A stretch of DNA of 35,154 nt from assembly GCA_958430865.1 (NCBI GenBank), contig CAUDNR010000097.1:1-35154 (forward strand), given 5' to 3'. This DNA is from Entrophospora sp. SA101 (taxonomy: Eukaryota; Glomeromycota; Glomeromycetes; Entrophosporales; Entrophosporaceae). A model generated the notes under the pieces. It saw only the letters and a program-made list of their open reading frames with translations, did no database searches and was not told where the DNA came from. Below, in pieces: positions 1-11,525 of the stretch. The number at the start of each line of letters is the position of its first letter. Positions within the stretch are counted from its first letter, which is position 1. The translations under genes and the position numbers were made by a program.

Positions 1-640
1 AATACTAAACTAATTGCTTATGGTCAATCTCTTGGTGGGGCTGTTTCAATTGATTTAGTTTCAAGGAATGAAGATAAAGTAAATTTTTTTATTTTTCAAA
101 AATATATGTATATATATATATATCATTTTCGTGGGAAAATTTTTTAAAAATATTATTCTTATATTTTAGTTCAGTGGAATGTACTTGGAAAATACATTTC
201 TAAGTATAGTAAGTAAATTCAAACAATTTTTTATTTCAACTTTTACTTTATCAATCTTTATTAACCCAATTCAATCCACACACGCACATACACACACAAA
301 CGTACTTGTCTAGCCAAAGTTAATTCCACATGTTCTTCCACATTTGAAATATTTTACATTTTTATGCCATCAAATCTGGAATTCAGAACAAGCAATCACT
401 CAAATAGTCAACACACCGATTTTATTTTTATCAGGAAAATTGGATGAATTAGTTCCATCAATACATATGAAGAAATTATATGAAATAAATTTAACTAGTA
501 GAAGCGTAAAACAATTGAATAGTAATAACATTTCATATAAAGAATTTTCACATGGAACTCATAACGATACTTGCATACAACCATATTATTTTGATTGTAT
601 TTTGGAGTTTATAAAGGTTCAAATTTTAAATGAACATTAA
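1..640 (+). CDS. Alpha/beta hydrolase, Bem46/ABHD13-like, 3' part
   Basis: This is the C-terminal half of a serine hydrolase; the 5' end lies outside the window. Three exons splice in frame (1-78, 170-208, 314-640) with GT-AG introns and give 147 visible residues. The nucleophile elbow GQSLGG is in the first exon. The family-typical LENTFLSI segment is in the second. The acid (GKLDELVP) and the catalytic histidine (SHGTHND) are in the third, so the full Ser-Asp-His triad is present. The spacing and the short C-terminal tail fit the Bem46/ABHD13 family, usually a membrane-anchored hydrolase of about 300 aa whose substrate is poorly known. The N-terminal membrane anchor would be in the missing part. 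Family assignment is from motif recognition; the exact substrate cannot be inferred. Confidence 0.85.
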
Positions 641-704
641 ATATATTTTATTTAATTTATTAGTTAAATGTATTCTATATATTTTTTTTTGCGTGATTTT
701 TTTG
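641..704. other. 3' flank of the hydrolase gene up to the inverted-repeat edge
   Basis: This AT-rich stretch follows the hydrolase stop codon. It ends exactly where the left arm of the large inverted repeat starts (705). It probably carries the hydrolase 3' UTR, but no clear polyadenylation motif was singled out. Confidence 0.4.
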
Positions 705-3555
705 TAAAATAAAAATTTAAAAATTTTTACTTGGTATAAAAAAATTTTTGCGACTTAATGAATTTATATCATGATCAATTCCCAAAATCGCCAAAGTATA
801 AATTTGATCGATTCGCGTTGAAAAAAAAACAATATTTTTTGTTGATAGTTATTTTATAAAAAGATATGCAACTATTAAATATAAAATAAAGGTTTATTTT
901 ACGCGCGAAAAACATTCTTTTTTTAATTCATTTCTTTTTTATGGTTTATATAACCAATCTAGTTAGAGGTGGAAGATATGAAAATTGATATCCTAATTGG
1001 TTATTAGATTATGTGGTACAAGTATTTTTTCAAAATGACGTTTTCTTTGAAAATGGCCAAGTTGAGTGCAGGATTTCTTGAAGGAATGTCATGCCCATCA
1101 CCTTTTGGATTCGGGATGAAGAATGACGCTCGTAGTGTGGAGTCTGCGCATTATTTGCATTACAAGTTCTTTCAACTATTTCAAAAATAAACAAGCAGCC
1201 AATCATTCTATATTAATATTCATTCTTTATTATTGCTGCGGAAACAAATTTCCAATATATACAATAATAATTAATTGGGCGATCTATCTATGTTTTCTTG
1301 AATTATAAAAATCATGTTTTCGACGACTTTTTATATGGTTTTTACAGTTGTGATAATCATAACTGTCTACATTCGACGTAAATTTGTTAAACCACCACCA
1401 GAGTTTAAAGATATACCGACTATATCGCCTATCCAATTAATAAAAACTTTGATATCAGGCCGACCTCATGATGAAGTACAAAAGGTTATGGAGGCTGCTC
1501 ATAACCAATACGGAATTGTTAAAGTAATCAATCAATTAATCAATCGATCGATCGATTAGGTGAATTTTAGTAGCATTAAGTAAAAAATATTTTTTTGTAA
1601 TCTAGATTTGGTATGTTGTGAGATGGGGAATTCATATTTCAAAATTGGAATATGTTAAAGAATTTTTAACTGAACCAAGTAATTTAATTATTTTACAAAT
1701 TTCTATAATGCACAATGAATATTTTATTTGGAATAATAATTAATTCTTTTTGAAAATATAGTTGACAATGTGCCAAAAATTACTTATTCTCCTGATAGTG
1801 CAGTTTCAAAATTCTTAGGAGTTGGTTTATTTACTTCAAATGATGAAGTAAGTTTTTATTTATTTATTTAGCACACACACACACGCATATATATTGGTTA
1901 TTCTACGAACATTAGCGTAATCATGATTATATCATCATCACCAAAAACCATAATATAGACATGGAAAGTACATCGCAACATATCCGCAAAAGCTTTTAAC
2001 AAAGCACTTTCGCCAAAAATAATTGGAGAATGTGGAATTGATAGTGTTAAATTGATCGAGAAATGGGAGAATACACCAATGGATACGTTTCTATTGATGC
2101 AAAGAATTACTTTACAAGCGTTGGGTAAAGTGGCATTTGGATATGATTTTCAAGTAGGGAAAGATAATTAAATAACCATTTTAAATTGTTATTTGTTTTT
2201 GATCATACATTTTTATCATTTTTTATCATTTTAAAAACAGTGTTTAAAAAATTGGGAAGAACAACCGGAATTTATAGAAACTTACCATAGTATAATGAAT
2301 CATGTTATGGCACCAAGAACCTTTTTCTTTCCATTTCTTGACAAATTACCATTAAATTCAAATATTAGATACAGTCAACTAGTTAAAGAATTCGATGAGT
2401 TTATTTATAATATGATTAAAGAAAAAAAAGAAATAATGGAAAAGAGAAAAAATTCAAATCAACAAGACAACGATAACGATGACGATGACGATAATGATTT
2501 GCTCACAGGAATGTTAAAAGCTGCAGAAAATGAAGATTATACATGGTCGGCAAGATCTTTAAGAGATGAAATAGTGATTTTATTTGTTGCTGGACACGAT
2601 AGTATGCATATTGTATATAATTTAATCCATTAATTATTATTATTATGATAATATTACTAATAGATATATTTGTATATGTATAATTTAAATTAAGCCACTG
2701 CACATTCATTAAGCGTTGTTTTTTATTACCTGGGAAGATATTTGGTAAATTATAAATGTTTTGTATGTTTATAATTGTATTACATGTATTACATGTAATT
2801 ATAATTTATTTGTTTCAATATTATAACCAGGATATTCAAGAAAAAGCTAGAGAAGAAGTGGTTAGAATAATTGGTAAAGATTTAGTAATTCCAACTTCAG
2901 ATCAATTAAAGGTAACTATTATATGGATGTTTATATTTATTATGATTATTAATATAAATGAATTCCCACAAATAACAATACCGCACTTTAAGGAATTAAA
3001 ATATGTAAACGCAATAATAAAAGAAGCATTAAGGTTATATCCCTCATTAACAACCGCGCCACCAAGAATAATTCAACGTGATTTTCAATTTGATAATTTT
3101 CTAATACCAAAGGGTACTTATCTGCAAGTGAATTACTGGCAAATCCATCACAATCCAGAAATTTATCCGCGACCATATGAATTTATACCAGAACGTTGGT
3201 TGGATAATCATCCAATGAGTTTGAATGCAAATCAGGAAAAACGACATGCATTTTCTTGGTTACCATTTTCTGCTGGTCCAAGAAATTGGTAACTAAACAA
3301 TTTTTATTACTAGATTAATCAATTAATGCTCCAAACCTCCTCTTGATTAACCTTCAAAGAATTTTTAATTAAAAATAGTATTGGGCAAAACTTCTCTATA
3401 ATGGAACAAAAAACTATAATCTCAATGTTAAGTAAGTATACAACAACAACAACATCATTATTGTTATTATTATTTAATAAATGTAAATATTTATTGATTA
3501 TATATAATATTTTGAACAGTACATCAATTCAAAGTTAATCTACCACGAACTAGCC
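705..3555. repeat. Left arm of 2,851-bp inverted repeat
   Basis: Every feature in this arm reappears on the opposite strand in 5238-8088, with mirrored positions summing to 8793 throughout, so there are no net insertions or deletions. The six longest open segments of the P450 are residue-identical between arms. The outer edge is at 705, where base 704 (g) no longer pairs with 8089. At the inner edge there is one mismatch (3546 g versus 5247, which reads c on the other strand), then nine more matching bases, then divergence from 3556 on. Lack of divergence implies a very recent event or an assembly artefact. Confidence 0.95.
1035..1190 (+). other. Short open frame upstream of P450 copy A, unrecognised
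   Basis: An ATG-started frame of 51 codons (begins MTFSLKMAKLS, ends FFQLFQK) sits about 120 bp upstream of the P450 start. It is mirrored at 7603-7758 on the minus strand. I recognise no family. It is not spliced in frame to the P450 by any obvious site. It could be an upstream ORF, a relic exon or chance. Confidence 0.2.
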
Positions 3556-3572
3556 AGGAAAAGAGTTTTTAA
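1314..3572 (+). CDS. Cytochrome P450, copy A, with truncated C-terminus
   Basis: Heme-thiolate monooxygenase, probably anchored in the ER membrane by the hydrophobic helix at residues about 6-21. Ten exons splice in frame: 1314-1523, 1606-1678, 1762-1847, 1959-2153, 2241-2601, 2695-2744, 2831-2911, 2993-3288, 3379-3431, 3520-3572, giving 485 aa. Visible motifs: helix-C W..HR (start of exon 4), I-helix AGHDTT (305-310, created across an exon junction), ExxR as EALR (363-366), PERW (418-421) and the heme loop FSAGPRNCIG with ligand Cys451 (the Cys codon is itself split by an intron). A charged Asn/Asp run in exon 5 (NDNDDDDDND) lies in the loop before helix I. The last eight residues after LP differ from copy B because the repeat breakpoint falls here; about 30 C-terminal residues of the normal enzyme are replaced. 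The P450 fold core is intact, but the altered tail may impair folding. The start was chosen at the ATG directly preceding the membrane anchor. Subfamily and substrate are unknown. Confidence 0.85.
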
Positions 3573-4209
3573 TATTAAGAATAAAAAGAAATTTGATTAT
3601 ATTTTTTATATTTTTTTTAATTTTACATAAATTTTTACAGAATTCCTTCTTTTTTATACCTATATCGAAGCCAACAACAGTTAACAGTTAAAGGTTGTGT
3701 CTAAAAATAAATTCGAAAAATCCGAAACACGCGAAAATTTATTATTTATTTAGGGATCGGCCGAACTTTATATAAAAGTTTCCATTTTTGTATATTCAAT
3801 TTTGTCACATTACACGACCAATTAAATCGAACTTCCACCATGCTTATGCTATCCCATTCATCTGCTGTGACAAGGTTTGACTGTATCAAGAGATTTGTTA
3901 TATGGAGAAGAATTTTATTATTAAACCTCAATCCATTAGTATCCACTAAATTAAGATACGCATACACTACATTGAAATTCATTGTATAATATAAAATTTA
4001 ACAAAAAATCCAAGACCTCAAACAAGTCCTCCTCAATCTCGCCAAACAAAAACTCAAAGGCAAATGATATGAATGAAATGTACTCTGATGATAAAGATTC
4101 ATGAGGAAATTTTGAATTTTTTTTTATTACTTCATTACAAATTTGATGTCAAAAAAAATTTGAGGTAACATGGTACAATTAAAGATGTTGATCAAAAATA
4201 AAAATATTA
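3556..4209. other. Spacer of inverted repeat, part 1: no supportable gene
   Basis: Apart from the last codons of P450 copy A (to 3572), this holds AT-rich sequence. It also holds a 78-codon open frame on the minus strand (3746-3982, containing NLVTADEWDSISMVEVRF) that I do not recognise and that may be a relic coding fragment. Confidence 0.35.
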
Positions 4210-4770
4210 TTAGCTTAACTCATCTATTTCATCTATCACATTGCCTGGAATCCTTCTATGTGACTTATATTTTTTTTACAATGTATTCAGCCTGTTATGG
4301 TACTGTTAATCCTTTTCTGTAACCATAAATCTTGAGACTCTCATCACATACTTTCTAATTTGTTTCAGTGATATAGAATCAAAAGCATTGGGGACATTCT
4401 CTTGAAGACCTATCCATGTGTAATTACAATATTGTCTAACATATCATTTAGCAGCTCCCAACACATTTCAATGTGGTTAGGCTCACAGTGAAACTTTGGA
4501 TAGAAGATGACTTTATGTCCTCTTCAATTAATTCTTGAAGTAAAGGTTTTTGGTTTTTTAAAATCATCTTGGGTTGCTAATATATGTCTAGTACAACAAG
4601 TCAAAGGTCCTTCAAGAGAAACTTTAAACAAACAAATTTGAATGGTGATTACTTTATATTCATAAATTCAATGCAATTATTATTATCAAGATTTATTGGC
4701 TGAAGAAATTTGAAAATCATCAGCAAAAAAATCTTCAATAATGAAATTAATGTGGCCTCTCATATATACA
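4210..4770 (-). pseudogene. Decayed DDE transposase, C-terminal half
   Basis: Read on the minus strand, the stretch from about 4613 down to 4210 gives, across several frames and stops, the hallmark order of a fungal DDE/IS630-Tc1-related transposase. These are a CC.R..L..Q.DF block (about 4600-4560), IFYPKFHCEPNHIE (about 4510-4460, usually FYPKFHCELNFIE with the last acidic residue catalytic), a LDSISL..IRKY block (about 4385-4340), and the C-terminal KYKSHRRIPGNVIDEID ending at the stop at 4210-4212. At least one in-frame TGA, one TAA and several frameshifts separate them. Upstream, to about 4770, a GHINFIIEDF segment is a weaker match to the beta-strand block of these proteins. The element is dead. 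It lies wholly in the single-copy spacer between the P450 arms. Confidence 0.75.
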
Positions 4771-5108
4771 ATATTGGACCCCAATTATTTACACCAAAGT
4801 TTAAAGAATTGTTATCAAAATCATTAAATAAAATCTTGATCCATGTTGATTTTATTTTGTGCTTTAGAGCCATTTAATATTTTAAATGTTTTTTCTAACA
4901 TTTAGGAGGCATCGTAAATCTTTATTAAATTTAATTCCTTGTGAACATAAATCTTTCCTATTAATTTTAAAATATTGACTAGTTCTTGAGTTCTATACTT
5001 TTAATGGTCATAAAAACTTATAGAGGTTTCGCATCATATTAGAATGCCTCTACTCTCCAAATTCAAATAGATAATTGAACCAATAATTTGGGGATGAAAT
5101 TTAGCCAA

Positions 5109-5149
<41 letters not shown>

Positions 5150-5154
5150 ATATT
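4771..5154. other. Spacer of inverted repeat, part 2
   Basis: AT-rich sequence, possibly the eroded N-terminal part of the transposase on the minus strand, but no motif can be read with confidence. It ends in the AT microsatellite listed separately. Confidence 0.3.
5111..5146. repeat. (AT)n microsatellite
   Basis: A run of about 18 AT dinucleotides lies just downstream of the stop codon of P450 copy B (5155) and close to the inner breakpoint of the inverted repeat. AT dinucleotide tracts can extrude cruciforms and are common rearrangement sites. Confidence 0.9.
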
Positions 5155-7479
5155 TTAGTCTATTTTTGTAAATATTAAATTTAAATTTTTTGGTGATAAT
5201 AAATTTGAAGTATTAATAATTAATTTTTCTTTATGAGGGCTAGTTGGTGGTAGATTAACTTTGAATTGATGTACTGTTCAAAATATTATATATAATCAAT
5301 AAATATTTACATTTATTAAATAATAATAACAATAATGATGTTGTTGTTGTTGTATACTTACTTAACATTGAGATTATAGTTTTTTGTTCCATTATAGAGA
5401 AGTTTTGCCCAATACTATTTTTAATTAAAAATTCTTTGAAGGTTAATCAAGAGGAGGTTTGGAGCATTAATTGATTAATCTAGTAATAAAAATTGTTTAG
5501 TTACCAATTTCTTGGACCAGCAGAAAATGGTAACCAAGAAAATGCATGTCGTTTTTCCTGATTTGCATTCAAACTCATTGGATGATTATCCAACCAACGT
5601 TCTGGTATAAATTCATATGGTCGCGGATAAATTTCTGGATTGTGATGGATTTGCCAGTAATTCACTTGCAGATAAGTACCCTTTGGTATTAGAAAATTAT
5701 CAAATTGAAAATCACGTTGAATTATTCTTGGTGGCGCGGTTGTTAATGAGGGATATAACCTTAATGCTTCTTTTATTATTGCGTTTACATATTTTAATTC
5801 CTTAAAGTGCGGTATTGTTATTTGTGGGAATTCATTTATATTAATAATCATAATAAATATAAACATCCATATAATAGTTACCTTTAATTGATCTGAAGTT
5901 GGAATTACTAAATCTTTACCAATTATTCTAACCACTTCTTCTCTAGCTTTTTCTTGAATATCCTGGTTATAATATTGAAACAAATAAATTATAATTACAT
6001 GTAATACATGTAATACAATTATAAACATACAAAACATTTATAATTTACCAAATATCTTCCCAGGTAATAAAAAACAACGCTTAATGAATGTGCAGTGGCT
6101 TAATTTAAATTATACATATACAAATATATCTATTAGTAATATTATCATAATAATAATAATTAATGGATTAAATTATATACAATATGCATACTATCGTGTC
6201 CAGCAACAAATAAAATCACTATTTCATCTCTTAAAGATCTTGCCGACCATGTATAATCTTCATTTTCTGCAGCTTTTAACATTCCTGTGAGCAAATCATT
6301 ATCGTCATCGTCATCGTTATCGTTGTCTTGTTGATTTGAATTTTTTCTCTTTTCCATTATTTCTTTTTTTTCTTTAATCATATTATAAATAAACTCATCG
6401 AATTCTTTAACTAGTTGACTGTATCTAATATTTGAATTTAATGGTAATTTGTCAAGAAATGGAAAGAAAAAGGTTCTTGGTGCCATAACATGATTCATTA
6501 TACTATGGTAAGTTTCTATAAATTCCGGTTGTTCTTCCCAATTTTTTAAACACTGTTTTTAAAATGATAAAAAATGATAAAAATGTATGATCAAAAACAA
6601 ATAACAATTTAAAATGGTTATTTAATTATCTTTCCCTACTTGAAAATCATATCCAAATGCCACTTTACCCAACGCTTGTAAAGTAATTCTTTGCATCAAT
6701 AGAAACGTATCCATTGGTGTATTCTCCCATTTCTCGATCAATTTAACACTATCAATTCCACATTCTCCAATTATTTTTGGCGAAAGTGCTTTGTTAAAAG
6801 CTTTTGCGGATATGTTGCGATGTACTTTCCATGTCTATATTATGGTTTTTGGTGATGATGATATAATCATGATTACGCTAATGTTCGTAGAATAACCAAT
6901 ATATATGCGTGTGTGTGTGTGCTAAATAAATAAATAAAAACTTACTTCATCATTTGAAGTAAATAAACCAACTCCTAAGAATTTTGAAACTGCACTATCA
7001 GGAGAATAAGTAATTTTTGGCACATTGTCAACTATATTTTCAAAAAGAATTAATTATTATTCCAAATAAAATATTCATTGTGCATTATAGAAATTTGTAA
7101 AATAATTAAATTACTTGGTTCAGTTAAAAATTCTTTAACATATTCCAATTTTGAAATATGAATTCCCCATCTCACAACATACCAAATCTAGATTACAAAA
7201 AAATATTTTTTACTTAATGCTACTAAAATTCACCTAATCGATCGATCGATTGATTAATTGATTGATTACTTTAACAATTCCGTATTGGTTATGAGCAGCC
7301 TCCATAACCTTTTGTACTTCATCATGAGGTCGGCCTGATATCAAAGTTTTTATTAATTGGATAGGCGATATAGTCGGTATATCTTTAAACTCTGGTGGTG
7401 GTTTAACAAATTTACGTCGAATGTAGACAGTTATGATTATCACAACTGTAAAAACCATATAAAAAGTCGTCGAAAACAT
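5155..7479 (-). CDS. Cytochrome P450, copy B, complete
   Basis: Mirror copy of the plus-strand P450, same ten-exon structure: 7479-7270, 7187-7115, 7031-6946, 6834-6640, 6552-6192, 6098-6049, 5962-5882, 5800-5505, 5414-5362, 5273-5155. The motifs are identical to copy A (AGHDTT, EALR, PERW, FSAGPRNCIG). After LP the reading frame continues for 30 residues (PTSPHKEKLIIN..., ending NLIFTKID) to a stop at 5155-5157, giving 507 aa. That tail has the normal P450 ending, in which a lysine-rich turn precedes the last beta hairpin. This copy therefore keeps the ancestral 3' end, and copy A is the truncated duplicate at that side. The upstream 609 bp are shared with copy A, so both may have the same promoter. 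Substrate unknown. Confidence 0.9.
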
Positions 7480-8088
7480 GATTTTTATAATTCAAGAAAA
7501 CATAGATAGATCGCCCAATTAATTATTATTGTATATATTGGAAATTTGTTTCCGCAGCAATAATAAAGAATGAATATTAATATAGAATGATTGGCTGCTT
7601 GTTTATTTTTGAAATAGTTGAAAGAACTTGTAATGCAAATAATGCGCAGACTCCACACTACGAGCGTCATTCTTCATCCCGAATCCAAAAGGTGATGGGC
7701 ATGACATTCCTTCAAGAAATCCTGCACTCAACTTGGCCATTTTCAAAGAAAACGTCATTTTGAAAAAATACTTGTACCACATAATCTAATAACCAATTAG
7801 GATATCAATTTTCATATCTTCCACCTCTAACTAGATTGGTTATATAAACCATAAAAAAGAAATGAATTAAAAAAAGAATGTTTTTCGCGCGTAAAATAAA
7901 CCTTTATTTTATATTTAATAGTTGCATATCTTTTTATAAAATAACTATCAACAAAAAATATTGTTTTTTTTTCAACGCGAATCGATCAAATTTATACTTT
8001 GGCGATTTTGGGAATTGATCATGATATAAATTCATTAAGTCGCAAAAATTTTTTTATACCAAGTAAAAATTTTTAAATTTTTATTTTA
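5238..8088. repeat. Right arm of 2,851-bp inverted repeat
   Basis: Reverse complement of 705-3555. The outer edge at 8088 is followed by sequence with no counterpart left of 705. A spacer of 1,682 bp separates the arms, so the symmetry centre is between 4396 and 4397. Confidence 0.95.
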
Positions 8089-8299
8089 TTATTAATGTTT
8101 TAACGTTTTTTTATTATTTTTTGATTGTTTTTATAAAAAAAATCTTATATATTTTATTAGTTTTTTTTATTCTAAAAATTTCAATTAAAGATCAAAAAAA
8201 AAAAAAAAAGATCGAGTAGGGAAAAATATATATATTTGTTACAAATATACAAGAAAAAAAATTTATATATAAAGTAAACTATTTATAGTACAAAAGAAT

Positions 8300-8332
<33 letters not shown>

Positions 8333-9432
8333 AATATATATACGTTCTAATTTATATAAAAAAAAGGAAGGAAGAAAAATTGGGAAATTTTTAAAAAAAT
8401 ATAAGAAATTCATCCTTTCCAATTTTTTATTGTTTCCAAAAAAAAATGGCAAAGAATTTTTAGAAAATTCAGAAAAAATAAAAAAATATTATTCATAAGA
8501 TTATTAATTGATTGATTAATTAATTAATTAATTAATTTCTCGAAGAAATTTTAAAAATGTAAAAAAATCTTAGCTTATATACCGGTATATAAAAAATACA
8601 AAAATTAATATACAATAATATATATTCTTTCTTCTTTGAAAAAGTAAAGAAGAAAAGAATAAAATTGGACGAGTGGAAGAAAATTTTAAAGAGAGGATCA
8701 AATATTTTTATAAAAAAATATTAAAAAAAAAAAAGTTGAAATAAATATGAATAAATATACTGCAGTTATATTTATTCATATTATACATATATATTATATA
8801 TAAAAAATATCCTCTCAAAAAATTAAAATCTTAAAATATAAAAATTTTTTTTTCATAAGTGTAAATTCCACTCGTCCGCTTATTTTGATTATTTTTTTTT
8901 TAAAAAAAAATAAAATAAATATATATATAAACATATTTACAAATATGACCAGCAATTGTGGTTATATTTTTTTTTTTTTGATTTAAAAAAGCTTAATAAT
9001 TTCTTTTTTTCTTAGAAAGAAAAAAAAAAAAAATTTAAAATCGCGAAAAAAAAAAAAAGATTCCACGATAAAATTGATTTTTTTTTTGCTTATTGTAGTA
9101 ATAATATATAATATGTTGGTTGATAACCAATTATATTATATTATAATTAAAATTCATAATTGACTATTCAAAAAAAAAAAGAAAAAAAGAAAAAAAGAAA
9201 ATCTAAAGAAAATATAAAGAAGGAAAGGTGAAATAATTAAAAAAAAATTTTAAAATAAAAAAAACCAATTTCACACAACAAGATTCAAAAAGAAAAAAAA
9301 AAAATATTATAATATACATAAAAACAAAAAAATGTTTTTTTTTAATCAAGAAAAAAAAAATAAAAAAATTAATATATATATTTTATATATATAGACTGTT
9401 CATGAATTAATATTATTTGATTATTATTATTG
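8089..9432. other. 1.3-kb low-complexity intergenic region
   Basis: No gene seen. Almost entirely A/T homopolymers, an (AT)n run near 8309-8330, an ATTA run near 8512-8536, and poly-A/poly-T tracts. It separates the P450 repeat from the AGC kinase stop codon and probably contains the kinase 3' UTR. Confidence 0.6.
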
Positions 9433-11525
9433 TTACATTTTGTGTGAACCTCCTCCAATAACCTGTACTGGAGAAATGGATGCAACGGTATTGTTAACTT
9501 GAAGGCCACAACATCCACCAATATTTAATGTAGTGGTTGGTTCTCCTGAATAAGTGAAACCAACAAAGGTGTCATTTAATTCACTGGCTATAGAAGCATT
9601 TGTACCATTTCTACTTATGTTCTTGGTTAGAGATGGCCAATAATCAATTTGTTCTTCTGTGAATGCAGGATCAAAGCATGAAGTATCATCTTCTGAGGTG
9701 ACATTTGGTTTAAATGGTGGTGGTACTTGTTTATTATATAATGCATTCCAATCTACATTGGCGAAAAATGGATGACGTTTCAAGTCTTCTGCATCACCGT
9801 TTGATCCGAGTCTGTTGTGAGGATTACGTGCAAGGAGGCCTTTGATTAAACTTTTGGCATCATCACTGAAAAAACCTTTTGGAAATTTGAGTTTACCAAA
9901 CAATATTCTACGATACATTAATTGGGTGTCATTGGTGTAGAAAGGACTGAAGCCGGCAATCATCTCATAGAACAATATTCCTAAGCTCCACCAGTCAACA
10001 GATTTACCATAACCGCATTCAGCTAATACTTCAGGAGCAAGATATTCTGATGTGCCACAAAATGTATTTGTTGTTTGTCCAGTAGCTAAATTTTCTTTAC
10101 AAAGACCAAAATCACAAAGAGCTATATGACCAGTAGCATCAAGTAGTATATTTTCTGGTTTAAGATCTCTGCAAGAATAAAAATATAAATATTAATTATT
10201 TGTTTTTTTTTTTAAATATATATATATATATTATAGATGTGTATCAAAAATAAATATGTACCTATAGACGATGTTATATTTATGTAAATGTTCTAAAGCC
10301 AAAACAATTTCAGCAGCATAGAATTTAGCCCTTTCTTCACTGAGTCTTACTTCATTTTGTAAATGCCAAAACAATTCACCACCGTTCATGAAATCAGTGA
10401 CCAAGTAGAGATGAGTACGAGTTTGGAAAGAAAATTTCAAACCAACCAAGAATGGACAAGATTCGGCTCTGATAAGAATATTTTTTTCAGCTAATGTGTG
10501 TTCAACTTCTCTACGCTCGATCAAATCTTGTTTGTGAAGAACTTTCATTGCATAAATACGATTTGTGTCTTTTTTACGAACTTGAAATACTTTTCCAAAG
10601 TTTCCTTTGCCAATCAATTTAAGAATTTCAAAAGATCCTGGTTTAAGATTTGATTTCTAAAAGATGATGATGGATAAGAATGAGTATACTTTGCGAAAAG
10701 AAAACTCGAATTATAATCATGATTATGATTATGATGTATATTTACCTCTGATTCATAAGTGATCTGAACATGCAATTCACCGGTAACTGATTCTTTACCT
10801 CTTGGAGATAATCTTTTTAAAAAATAAAATAATTAAATAATTAATATAATGATTTTTTTTATTTTTATATCATGCGACGACAATGATGATGATGATGCTT
10901 ACTTGAACCAACCGTCAATTGGCTGATTTGGTTTTTTTGGAGGTTGAATTTTTAATGTTCCAAGGAAAACTTCAGTTTGAGCATTATCCAAATGATGAAC
11001 ACGTTCATAAACAGAAACTTGAAGTTCGCTATCAAGACGCGCGACATCAAAGGTAACTTTTTGTTTCCATATTGGACATCTAGCAGCACGAACCAAATCC
11101 AAGAAATCTACGGGTTTTCCACCACGTTGAATTGGAAGGTCACTATCTCTAATTGCTTCACGAGTTACAAATTGATCACGATCGAATTCAACCACGCAAT
11201 AAGGTCTGGATTGAAAATTACTAACGTTGAGTTTACGACCTTCAACAATGTTTACATTAAGTCTACCAGTCAAAGATTTTTGTTCGACGTTGTCAAAAGC
11301 AGTTGAGAGTTTAGCTGAATTGTTGTGTTTTGATGATTTTGATGATTTTTTGTTTGAAGTAGGGGTAGAATTGTTGGCGGGGAGTTCGAAAAGTTGTTTT
11401 TTGGCATTGATTGAATCTGTGGAAGAATTGGAAGAATCAGAATCGGGTGAACAAGACAAAGGTGTCAAGTACATTTTTTGTTTAGGATTACTCCAATCAG
11501 CAATTTTTTTGGTAAAGTAAGACAT
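9433..11525 (-). CDS. AGC protein kinase with N-terminal C2-like region (Ypk1/Gad8 type)
   Basis: Serine/threonine kinase of the AGC group. Four exons splice in frame (11525-10903, 10812-10746, 10656-10262, 10168-9433), giving 606 aa. Residues about 85-230 (VNIVEGRKLNV..., YCVVEFDRDQF...) read as a C2-like beta sandwich, as in S. pombe Gad8 and related kinases; a Ser-rich linker precedes it. Kinase landmarks: GKGNFGKV (246-253), catalytic Lys268 in YAMKVL, YRDLKPEN (361-368), DFG (381-383), activation-loop Thr397 in TFCGTSEYLAPE (the expected PDK1 site). The C-terminal hydrophobic motif is FVGFTYSG (563-570), with Thr567 the expected TORC2 site. A tail of about 36 residues follows it. All catalytic residues are present. 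By family, it should act in TORC2 signalling to membrane lipid and stress homeostasis; that is inferred. The start is the first ATG of the long first exon. Confidence 0.93.

Noticed and set aside
1123..1308. 61-codon frame just upstream of the P450 as an extra N-terminal exon
   Set aside because: It ends in a stop before the P450 ATG, starts at a position without start context, and the membrane-anchor ATG at 1314 already gives a normal P450 N-terminus.
2503..2709. 68-codon minus-strand frame (and its mirror at 6084-6290)
   Set aside because: It overlaps P450 exon 5 and an intron on the opposite strand; its composition reflects AT-rich complement.
10977..11520. Open frames on the plus strand opposite the first AGC kinase exon
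   Set aside because: They are antisense shadows of a long, well-supported coding exon and contain no recognisable domain.
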